From: Bacillota bacterium
Lineage (GTDB): Bacteria; Bacillota; Clostridia; Peptostreptococcales; Anaerovoracaceae
Reading direction: 5' to 3'
Assembly (NCBI GenBank): GCA_016284575.1
Contig: JAEEPD010000073.1
Coordinates: forward strand, 1-7,561
Length of the DNA: 7,561 bases
The first letter of the stretch is position 1, and each line of letters opens with the position of its first letter. Below, one piece after another: positions 1 to 5,183 of the stretch. The notes under the pieces are model-generated. The model searched no databases, had not been told where the DNA came from, and saw only the letters and a program-made list of their open reading frames with translations. Made by a program: the position numbers and the translations under genes.

Positions 1-567
1 GTTGAAGGCAAATGCAGTAAGTATCTCTATGATGGTGGTACCGCTCACTACAGCAGCAAGAACATTGATACTGTAGACAAAAAGCATCACAACAGTTACA
101 GTAAGGAACCAGATAAGCAGCCTGCCTATACTTACGATCCCCGGGTATTGACTATTTACAAACGGGGTCAGAGTGAACAGTACCAGCATGGTGATGAATG
201 CCGGAGCAATACTCATGACATAGCCACTGATAAAATTTGTTATGTAAAGTGTCTTTCTGCTGAAGGGCTGCGTGTGTATCAGATTTGTTGCAGCTGGTAT
301 ATTCAGATAGTTGAACACCTCCGCGCAGCAGATAACAGGAAGAACCAGGCTCATCAGAACAAAAACGAAATGTTCCTGTTCGACAATGCTGCTGATAATG
401 CTTCTGAGTGAGCTCTGCATCATGATCAGGAAGGGTCCTGACAGGAAATAGATCAGGAACGCCACCAGTTCCATGGGCCAGAAACGTTTGAAGTTTTCTT
501 TGAAAAGAGCAGCGGAAAACAGCTGCTCCCTGCGGGATGCGCCGCTATTTAAGGACTGCGCTGACAT
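1..567 (-). CDS. ABC-2 type permease, YtrC/YtrD-like (C-terminal end missing)
   Basis: The reading frame starts at ATG 567-565 and stays open for 189 codons to the left edge, so the C-terminal part is outside the window. A strong GGAGGTG ribosome binding site lies about 9 bases upstream (around 577-583). The start lies 23 bases inside the end of the ATPase gene, so the two are translationally linked. The product begins with a hydrophilic N-terminus, followed by hydrophobic stretches at about residues 32-50, 68-82, 112-134 and 147-174, consistent with a multi-span membrane protein. The segment around residues 86-110, with a Pro-Phe-Ser-Arg-Lys-Thr stretch before a membrane span, resembles permeases found with YtrB-type ATPases. 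By context it is the membrane half of an ABC exporter or of an envelope-stress transporter. The substrate is unknown. Base composition looks more AT-rich than in the genes to the right. Confidence 0.82.
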   Translation of the reverse strand, partial: MSAQSLNSGASRREQLFSAALFKENFKRFWPMELVAFLIYFLSGPFLIMMQSSLRSIISSIVEQEHFVFVLMSLVLPVICCAEVFNYLNIPAATNLIHTQPFSRKTLYITNFISGYVMSIAPAFITMLVLFTLTPFVNSQYPGIVSIGRLLIWFLTVTVVMLFVYSINVLAAVVSGTTIIEILTAFAFN

Positions 568-1447
568 CGCTGTTTTCACCTCCCATTTCGTAAATGAATA
601 CTTCTTCAAGAGACAGAGGCAGTATATCCATGATCTTAGGGCTTGCGCTCCCGAGAACTTCCTCCACCTTTTCCCGCTTCTCTCTTATGATCGCCAGATG
701 CACGCTGCCTCTGGTCTCGTGATGCACCATATTGAGCCTTCCAAGAGCCTCCATGCCTTCAGCATCGTCATCAAAAGCAACCTGGACCTTGTGGATATCG
801 CTCTTGAGCTCATCCAGGTCCTGTTCTATCTTCATCTCCCCTTTTGAGATTATGCCTATTGAATCGCAGATGCCCTCCATCTCCCTCAGGTTGTGGGAGC
901 TTACCAGCACTGACATAGCCCTTTCAGCCACATCGTCCACCACATAGCTCCAGACCTTTTTGCGCACCAGAGGATCCAGTCCGTCTATGGGCTCGTCCAG
1001 CACAAGAAAGTCCGGTCTGTGGCTCATGACCAGTATAAAAGCGGCTTGTTTCTGCATACCCTTACTGAAGTTGCCGATGCGGGTGCCGGCGGGAAGCTCA
1101 AAGTCTCCCAGCATCCTGTAGAAGCGCTCGCTGTCCCACCTCGGATAGATACCCTTGTAAAAGTCTGCCATATTCTTCATGCTGTAATTTCCATAGAAAT
1201 ACAGCTCGTCTGGAATAAAGCCCAGCCTTGCCTTGATGGACTCGTTGTTCATGACCGGCTGCCCGTCCATCAACGCCTCGCCGCTGTCGGGTATCAGAAT
1301 ACCGGTCAGAGTCTTTAAAATAGTTGTTTTTCCGGAGCCATTGACTCCTATCAGTCCGTATATCGAACCGGTCTTTACATGCAGGTCCAGATGGTTAAGC
1401 GCCTGAAAACTGCCGAATCTCTTCGTCAGGCCTCTTGCTTCAATCAT
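545..1447 (-). CDS. ABC transporter ATP-binding protein, YtrB/BcrA-like
   Basis: This 300-residue cytoplasmic ATPase would power the ABC-2 permease encoded just downstream. It has Walker A GVNGSGKT at 34-41, the ABC signature as FSKGMQKQ at 127-134, Walker B LVLDEP at 148-153, the D-loop DGLD at 155-158 and the switch histidine H185. The Q-loop position reads IPDE (78-81) with no glutamine, which is common in this branch. A C-terminal extension of about 100 residues follows the nucleotide-binding domain, as in YtrB- and BcrA-type ATPases. The ATG at 1447 overlaps the end of the GntR gene by 8 bases and is preceded by GGAGGG. In Bacillus subtilis the related ytr operon responds to cell-wall antibiotics; a similar role here is inference from family and order only. 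Confidence 0.93.
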   Translation of the reverse strand: MIEARGLTKRFGSFQALNHLDLHVKTGSIYGLIGVNGSGKTTILKTLTGILIPDSGEALMDGQPVMNNESIKARLGFIPDELYFYGNYSMKNMADFYKGIYPRWDSERFYRMLGDFELPAGTRIGNFSKGMQKQAAFILVMSHRPDFLVLDEPIDGLDPLVRKKVWSYVVDDVAERAMSVLVSSHNLREMEGICDSIGIISKGEMKIEQDLDELKSDIHKVQVAFDDDAEGMEALGRLNMVHHETRGSVHLAIIREKREKVEEVLGSASPKIMDILPLSLEEVFIYEMGGENSDVSAVLK

Positions 1448-1826
1448 CGCTGTCCCTCCTTTCTCCTATGGCCTCCGCCACACGTTTCAGTACATCCTCC
1501 CTGGACAGGCCCAGATACTCCATTTGCTTAGCAATTGAAGTGATCTGAACAGTCAGCTCCGCCAGCTTCCCCTCGTCCGGAGTTACCTCCGGCCTTTCTG
1601 CCACGTAGCTGCCAAGCCCCGAGGCCGAGTAGATCCAGCCCTCCTGATCCAGCTGCCGGTATGCCTTCTGTATGGTGTTGGGGTTTACCGTAAGCTGGGA
1701 GGACAGATCCCTGACCGAGGGGATCCTGTCACCGGGTTTGAGGACGCCTGAAACGATCAGCTCCTTGAAGCCATCGACTATCTGTTCGAAAATGGACTTT
1801 CTGCTTTTGAGATTGATCTCGAACAT
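1440..1826 (-). CDS. GntR-family repressor, YtrA subfamily
   Basis: This is a 128-residue transcription repressor. The start chosen is ATG 1826-1824, which begins MFEINLKSRK, the usual N-terminus of YtrA proteins, and gives nearly the length of B. subtilis YtrA (about 130). An AAAGGAGGT ribosome binding site lies upstream with a rather long spacer of about 11 bases. A frame open from 1871 would add 15 residues but starts inside the operator and has no ribosome binding site. The N-terminal winged helix-turn-helix contains the GntR hallmarks: LKPGDRIPSVRDLS and VNPNTIQKAYRQL, then GLGSYV. A short helical tail (about residues 80-128) replaces the large ligand domain of other GntR proteins, which is typical of the YtrA group. 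It is first in the operon with the ATPase and permease. It probably represses its own promoter through the inverted repeat at 1855-1879; what relieves repression is unknown. Confidence 0.93.
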   Translation of the reverse strand: MFEINLKSRKSIFEQIVDGFKELIVSGVLKPGDRIPSVRDLSSQLTVNPNTIQKAYRQLDQEGWIYSASGLGSYVAERPEVTPDEGKLAELTVQITSIAKQMEYLGLSREDVLKRVAEAIGERRDSDD

Positions 1827-1854
1827 TCTCTGGCAATACCTCCTTTGTGAATTA

Positions 1855-1879
1855 AGTGTACTACTACGCATAGTACACT
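1855..1879. promoter_or_regulatory. YtrA-type operator (inverted repeat)
   Basis: The arms AGTGTACTA (1855-1863) and TAGTACACT (1871-1879) are perfect reverse complements separated by 7 bases. Written as in the YtrA literature, the site is AGTGTA-N13-TACACT, the pattern I recall for B. subtilis YtrA. It covers the -10 and the whole spacer of the operon promoter and touches the last base of the -35, so a bound repressor would block RNA polymerase. The adjacent GntR protein is the obvious ligand. Confidence 0.85.
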
Positions 1880-1884
1880 GTCAA
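1855..1884 (-). promoter_or_regulatory. Promoter of the GntR/ABC operon
   Basis: Reading the minus strand, a perfect -35 TTGACA (1884-1879) is followed after 18 bases by TACACT (1860-1855), a 4-of-6 match to TATAAT. Transcription would begin near 1848, leaving a leader of about 20 bases that contains the ribosome binding site of the repressor gene. The operator fills the spacer and the -10. Assigned by eye; the -35 is strong, the -10 and exact start less certain. Confidence 0.72.
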
Positions 1885-1915
1885 GCATAATTTGAGACAT
1901 TGGGGGCGGTTTTTC

Positions 1916-1932
1916 GTTGCATTTGCAATGTA
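1916..1932. promoter_or_regulatory. Operator for the CRP/FNR-type regulator, site 1
   Basis: TTGCA (1917-1921) and TGCAA (1924-1928) form a perfect inverted repeat around a TT centre, with a G before and TGTA after. The 17-base block matches site 2 at 2679-2695 at every position except the two central bases. It sits on the -35 and spacer of the promoter that reads into the regulator gene, a position that predicts repression by the regulator of its own gene. The assignment of this regulator to this site is inference from proximity and repetition. Confidence 0.68.
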
Positions 1933-1945
1933 TAATCGCTATAAT
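1917..1945 (+). promoter_or_regulatory. Promoter of the CRP/FNR-type regulator gene
   Basis: A perfect -10 TATAAT lies at 1940-1945, with TTGCAT (1917-1922, 3 of 6) as its -35 at a 17-base spacing. A second TATAAT at 1931-1936 lacks a recognisable -35. From the first, transcription would start near 1952, giving a leader of about 18 bases with the GGGAGG ribosome binding site. The -35 is part of operator site 1. Confidence 0.55.
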
Positions 1946-1969
1946 CTGTTCTGCTGGGAGGTGTGCAGT

Positions 1970-2620
1970 ATGAACAGATCAATACTGAATAAATGCGTGC
2001 TTTTCGAGGGTCTTTCGGAGGGCAGTCTTGAGTATGCTCTGGATTTCTTCAATGCCCAGGAAAAGCAGTACAAAAAGGGCTGGCAGCTTCACCATGAAGG
2101 TGACGTAATGCGAAACTTCGGACTGGTGCTCAGCGGACAGATACAGGTCTTCATGGATGATTTCGACGGCAACCGCATGATAATGGCTAACGTTACCCCC
2201 GGCACCACCTTCGCCGAATCCCTCTGCTACCTTAAGCGGATATCCCCTGTAAATATAGAGGCTGTGCTGGATTCCACTGTGCTTGTAATGAATACGGACA
2301 GGTTAAACAGCCCCTCCGCAAGCCCAAGCCAGATGGATCTTCAGCTTGCAGGACGATTCACCGCCATGCTTGCAGGCCGGGCCCTTTCCATGAATGACCG
2401 CATACAGATCCTCAGCAAGCAGAGCATCAGAGAAAAGGTCATCACCCTTCTGAGCCAGCACAGCTCAAGAGAAAGCAAAGGCCTTGTGCGCCTCCCCTTC
2501 AGCCGCGAAGCCATGGCCAGGTATCTTGGAGTCAACCAGAGCGCCCTTTCAAGAGAACTCAGCAATATGGCAAAGGACGGCATCATCGAATTCAAGGGCA
2601 GCAGCTTTCACATCCTATAA
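1970..2620 (+). CDS. CRP/FNR-family transcription regulator
   Basis: This is a 216-residue regulator. The ATG at 1970 is chosen because GGGAGG precedes it by 8 bases and the protein then begins close to the cyclic-nucleotide-binding-like fold. The frame is open from 1892, but that extension would cover the promoter and operator. Residues about 8-110 form the beta-barrel sensor domain (for example LHHEGDVMRNFGLVLSGQ, then GNR and FAESL). Residues about 115-145 are the dimer helix. The C-terminal winged helix-turn-helix has its recognition helix at about 189-197 (NQSALSREL), a form common in clostridial CRP/FNR and HcpR-like regulators. Only two cysteines are present (C9, C86), so an FNR-type [4Fe-4S] sensor cluster is unlikely. 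The signal is unknown. Repeated palindromes before this gene and before the transporter operon suggest that it represses itself and activates the transporter. Confidence 0.92.
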   Translation: MNRSILNKCVLFEGLSEGSLEYALDFFNAQEKQYKKGWQLHHEGDVMRNFGLVLSGQIQVFMDDFDGNRMIMANVTPGTTFAESLCYLKRISPVNIEAVLDSTVLVMNTDRLNSPSASPSQMDLQLAGRFTAMLAGRALSMNDRIQILSKQSIREKVITLLSQHSSRESKGLVRLPFSREAMARYLGVNQSALSRELSNMAKDGIIEFKGSSFHIL

Positions 2621-2672
2621 GCTTATTAAATAAACAGCCCTATACTTTGTTAAATTTTCAGCAATTTCACCT

Positions 2673-2698
2673 AAGTACGTTGCAAATGCAATGTACTT
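2673..2698. promoter_or_regulatory. Operator for the CRP/FNR-type regulator, site 2
   Basis: This is a 26-base interrupted palindrome. The outer arms are AAGTAC (2673-2678) and GTACTT (2693-2698) and the inner arms TTGCA (2680-2684) and TGCAA (2687-2691), centred at 2685.5. Eleven of thirteen position pairs are complementary. The core is the same as in site 1. Its centre lies about 41.5 bases before the predicted start of the transporter transcript, the class II activator spacing of CRP and FNR. The lack of a good -35 at this promoter fits activator dependence. Confidence 0.72.
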
Positions 2699-2720
2699 AT
2701 TTTTCATTTGCAAGTATAGT
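2692..2720 (+). promoter_or_regulatory. Probable activator-dependent promoter of the transporter operon
   Basis: TATAGT at 2715-2720 matches the -10 consensus at 5 of 6 bases. Seventeen bases upstream is only TGTACT (2692-2697), a poor -35 that is part of operator site 2. The predicted transcription start is near 2727. An alternative pairing, TTGCAA (2708-2713) with TAAAAA (2731-2736) at 17 bases, cannot be excluded. The 154-base gap from 2621 to 2774 holds this promoter, site 2, extra TTGCA half-sites at 2708-2725 and a small hairpin at 2740-2752. I see no convincing terminator after the regulator gene, so read-through from it is possible. Confidence 0.5.
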
Positions 2721-2739
2721 TGCAGAGGTTTAAAAATAA

Positions 2740-2752
2740 CGCACTTTGTGCG
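2740..2752 (+). other. Small hairpin in the transporter leader
   Basis: CGCAC and GTGCG pair perfectly around a TTT loop, 12 bases before the ribosome binding site of the binding-protein gene. There is no following T-run, so it is not a terminator. It could stabilise the 5' end of the transcript or be chance; no function is claimed. Confidence 0.4.
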
Positions 2753-2774
2753 CTGAATAAGAAAGGATAATGCA

Positions 2775-3755
2775 ATGAAAATCAAAAAGTTTACCGCTTT
2801 ATTACTGGTATTTGCTATGGCCGGTGCCCTTCTTTCAGGCTGCGGCACAGCAAAAAAGGACGACACGGAGATAAATGTGGGCGTTCTTAAGGGACCCACC
2901 GGCATCGGCGCCATCAAGATCATGGACGACTCGGAAAACGGCGTATATCCCAACTATCACTTCACCCTGACGCCTGAGCCCACGGACATCGTAGCCCGCC
3001 TCTCCAATGGGGATCTGGACATCGGAGCCCTGCCCACCAATGTGGCCTCCAACCTCTACAACAAGACCAAGGGCGGCGTTCAGATCATAGCGCTGAATAC
3101 CCTGGGAGTGCTCTATGTGCTGGAAAACGGCAATACCGTAAACAGCCCTGCGGATCTTAAAGGCAAGACCATCTACTGCAACGGCCAGGGCAACAATCCC
3201 GAGTTCATGATCAACTACATCATCCGCTCCGCAGGACTTGAGCCCGGCAAGGATGTTATGGTAGAATTTCTTGAGGCCAGCGACATAGCCGCAAAAATGA
3301 TCAAGGGCGACATAGACCTCTGCATGCTCCCCGTTCCTGCCGTTACCACAGTAATGATGAAGAACGAAAACGTGCGCCAGGCCCTTGATGTGGCTGAGGA
3401 ATACAAGAAGGCTGCCAATGACGGCAGCGTGCTCACCATGGGCTGCCTGGTGGCAAGGACTGATTTCATAAAGGAGCATCCTCAGGCTGTAAAGCAGTTC
3501 CTGGAAAACTATGAAGCAAGCATTCAGGATGTTCTCAAGGACGTGGATGCAGCGGCAGAGCTGGTGGCAAAGTATGAGATCACCGGAAACGCTCAGATCG
3601 CTGCAAAGGCCATCCCCGATGCCAGCATAGTCTGCATTACCGGAAAGGACCTGAGACCCTCCGTCGAAGGCTACTATCAGGTGCTCTTCGATTCCGACCC
3701 CAAGTCCATCGGCGGAGCCATGCCCGGAGACGACTTCTATTACACCGGAAAATAA
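2775..3755 (+). CDS. NitT/TauT-type (SsuA-like) substrate-binding lipoprotein
   Basis: This 326-residue extracytoplasmic binding protein delivers a ligand to the permease encoded next to it. Residues 1-23 are a lipoprotein signal peptide: a basic start, a hydrophobic core and the lipobox LSGC with C23 as the lipidated residue. The mature part has the SsuA/NMT1-like two-lobe fold, with GVLKGPTGIG at 36-45, ALPTNVAS at 85-92 and MLPVPAVT at 184-191; the two matched loops are typical ligand-contact segments of this superfamily. The ligand is not identifiable; relatives bind sulfonates, nitrate or thiamine precursors, but no residue pattern here selects one. The ribosome binding site is a modest AAAGGA 7 bases before the ATG. 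It is first of three genes, followed after 3 bases by the permease. Confidence 0.9.
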   Translation: MKIKKFTALLLVFAMAGALLSGCGTAKKDDTEINVGVLKGPTGIGAIKIMDDSENGVYPNYHFTLTPEPTDIVARLSNGDLDIGALPTNVASNLYNKTKGGVQIIALNTLGVLYVLENGNTVNSPADLKGKTIYCNGQGNNPEFMINYIIRSAGLEPGKDVMVEFLEASDIAAKMIKGDIDLCMLPVPAVTTVMMKNENVRQALDVAEEYKKAANDGSVLTMGCLVARTDFIKEHPQAVKQFLENYEASIQDVLKDVDAAAELVAKYEITGNAQIAAKAIPDASIVCITGKDLRPSVEGYYQVLFDSDPKSIGGAMPGDDFYYTGK

Positions 3756-3758
3756 CTG

Positions 3759-4538
3759 ATGACCCGAAAAAAGCTTACGGAAAACAGAATATTCAAAACC
3801 TTACTGGCGCTGGTGTTCTGGCTGGGAGTGTGGCAGCTCGCAGCCGGAGCTGTGGATCAGGAGCTTCTGATCCCAGCGCCTCTTGTTGTTGCTGAGCATC
3901 TTGCAATAATAGTTGCAGGCCCTGACTTTTGGGCAGTCATAGGCACATCCTTTGCCCGCATACTCAGCGGCTTCATTCTTGGCTGCCTTGCAGGCACCCT
4001 TCTTGCCGCCCTCTGCAGTATATCAGCTGTATGCGGCGCCATAGTAAGGCCCTTCATAAAGGTGGTCAGCTCCGTGCCTGTCACAAGCTTCATAATACTG
4101 GTGATGCTCTGGCTTAAGTACACCTACGTACCCGTTTTCATCGCAGCCCTTCTGGTGGTCCCGGTGCTTTTCGGAAACGTCAGCACAGGCATAGAGGAAA
4201 CAAGCCGTGAGCTGCTGGAGGTGGCCAACATCTACCGTTTCGGAAGGCTCAAGACCCTTAAGACTCTGTATATTCCATCAGTTCTCCCCTATTTCTGGTC
4301 CGGGGCCTTCACAGGCCTTGGACTCGCCTGGAAAGCAGGCATCGCTGCTGAGGTTCTGGCTCTACCCAAAAGAGCCATAGGAAGCGGCATGTACTTTTCC
4401 AAGCTGTACCTTGAGACCGCGGACCTTTTTGCCTGGACCATAATCGTCACTGTCTTCAGCTTCGCCCTCAGCGGCATCCTCGGCATCTTCATGGACAGAC
4501 AGAAGAAAAAGGACAGGAAAGGAGGCGCTGCCAGATGA
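3759..4538 (+). CDS. NitT/TauT-type (SsuC-like) ABC transporter permease
   Basis: This is a 259-residue inner-membrane permease of the binding-protein-dependent family, near the usual size. Hydrophobic segments at about residues 12-30, 66-91, 108-118, 123-140, 179-200 and 224-244 suggest six spans. The EAA-type cytoplasmic loop that contacts the ATPase is at about 146-182: EETSRELLEVA, then a conserved glycine region and IPSVLPYFWSG. The C-terminus is a short basic tail. The start follows the binding-protein stop by 3 bases with only a weak GGA site, so translation is probably coupled. It overlaps the ATPase gene by 4 bases (ATGA at 4535-4538). It forms one importer with its two neighbours; substrate unknown. 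Confidence 0.93.
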   Translation: MTRKKLTENRIFKTLLALVFWLGVWQLAAGAVDQELLIPAPLVVAEHLAIIVAGPDFWAVIGTSFARILSGFILGCLAGTLLAALCSISAVCGAIVRPFIKVVSSVPVTSFIILVMLWLKYTYVPVFIAALLVVPVLFGNVSTGIEETSRELLEVANIYRFGRLKTLKTLYIPSVLPYFWSGAFTGLGLAWKAGIAAEVLALPKRAIGSGMYFSKLYLETADLFAWTIIVTVFSFALSGILGIFMDRQKKKDRKGGAAR

Positions 4539-5089
4539 AGCTGGAAAAGATAAATGTCAGCTACGAGGACAAGCAGGTCCTTAAGGACTACAGTGCCGAG
4601 TTCAGCCCGGGGATCAGCCTTCTTACAGGACCCAGCGGCTTCGGAAAGACCACCCTGCTTCACACAATAGCAGGCCTAATAAAGCCGGAAAGCGGCAGCA
4701 TAGAAGGCGCTCCGAAGCGCCCCGCCCTGATGTTTCAGGACGACAGGCTCTTCCCCTGGCTTTCTGCCCTCAAAAATATTGAAATCGTCTGCGATGATGA
4801 AGCAAGGGCCCGCAGCCTGCTGAAGGCCGTGGAGCTGGAGGCAGAGGCAGATTCCATGCCGGAGGAGCTTTCAGGCGGAATGAGGCGCCGCATTGCCCTT
4901 GCCAGAGCCCTGGCCTTTGGAGGCGACATGCTCCTTCTTGATGAACCCTTCAAGGGCATGGACATAGAGCTCATAACAAGGCTTGCGCCTCTTATAAAGA
5001 GCCAGACCATACCTGTCATCATCTCTACCCACTCCCCCGAGGAGCAGCAGATAATAGGTGGGACCATCATCGAGATGGATAAATTATGA
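4535..5089 (+). CDS. NitT/TauT-type (SsuB-like) ABC transporter ATPase, short form
   Basis: This is the cytoplasmic ATPase of the uptake transporter. All catalytic elements are present: Walker A GPSGFGKT at 32-39, Q-loop Q68 (MFQDDRLFPW, typical of this family), signature LSGGM at 112-116, Walker B MLLLDEP at 132-138 and switch histidine H166. At 184 residues it is much shorter than usual SsuB/TauB proteins (about 240-260). The gaps lie between Walker A and the Q-loop, in the helical domain and at the C-terminus, with no sign of a frameshift. The start overlaps the permease stop in an ATGA, with GGAGG upstream. The gene ends 22 bases before a terminator, so it closes the operon. Confidence 0.93.
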   Translation: MKLEKINVSYEDKQVLKDYSAEFSPGISLLTGPSGFGKTTLLHTIAGLIKPESGSIEGAPKRPALMFQDDRLFPWLSALKNIEIVCDDEARARSLLKAVELEAEADSMPEELSGGMRRRIALARALAFGGDMLLLDEPFKGMDIELITRLAPLIKSQTIPVIISTHSPEEQQIIGGTIIEMDKL

Positions 5090-5110
5090 CATAATTCCAT
5101 ACACAATTCG

Positions 5111-5142
5111 AAAAACACTCTCGTTGAAGGGAGTGTTTTTTT
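5111..5142 (+). terminator. Intrinsic terminator of the transporter operon
   Basis: AAAAACACTC (5111-5120) pairs perfectly with GAGTGTTTTT (5131-5140). The stem can extend inward by one G-T and one C-G pair to leave a 6-base loop. A run of seven T ends it (5136-5142). It starts 22 bases after the ATPase stop codon. The A-rich left arm would also allow some termination from the other strand. Its loop carries the -35 of the next promoter. Confidence 0.87.
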
Positions 5143-5152
5143 GTTATATAAT
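5124..5152 (+). promoter_or_regulatory. Promoter of the dehydrogenase/Etf operon
   Basis: TTGAAG (5124-5129, 4 of 6) and a perfect TATAAT (5147-5152) are separated by 17 bases. Transcription would begin near 5159, about 25 bases before the dehydrogenase ATG. The -35 lies in the loop and inner stem of the preceding terminator. No copy of the TTGCA palindrome is seen here, so the CRP/FNR-type regulator need not act on this operon. Confidence 0.65.
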
Positions 5153-5183
5153 CATAAAAATATATTTTGACATGGAGAAGATC

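Noticed and set aside
148..411. 87-codon open frame on the plus strand
   Set aside because: It is opposite the ABC-2 permease, whose frame is open across the whole stretch with clear membrane spans and a strong ribosome binding site.
1892..1969. N-terminal extension of the CRP/FNR-type regulator
   Set aside because: These bases hold the promoter and palindrome; the ATG at 1970 has the ribosome binding site and fits the family N-terminus.
2617..2626. ATAAGCTTAT palindrome at the regulator stop codon, considered as a terminator
   Set aside because: It has no loop, is AT-rich and has no following T-run.
2835..3479. 214-codon open frame on the minus strand
   Set aside because: It lies wholly inside the clearly coding binding-protein gene on the other strand, has no ribosome binding site context and no recognisable domain.
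3901..3918. 18-base stretch matching 16 bases of 2708-2725 (TTGCAA, then ATAGTTGCAG), considered as another operator
   Set aside because: It is inside the permease coding region, explained by its codons, lacks the palindrome and is far from any promoter.
4535..5089. Short ATPase considered as a pseudogene
   Set aside because: Walker A, Q-loop, signature, Walker B and switch histidine are all present in order, and the frame ends just before the operon terminator.
5058..5183. N-terminal extension of the dehydrogenase
   Set aside because: It would read through the end of the ATPase gene, the terminator and the promoter; the encoded residues do not resemble the family.
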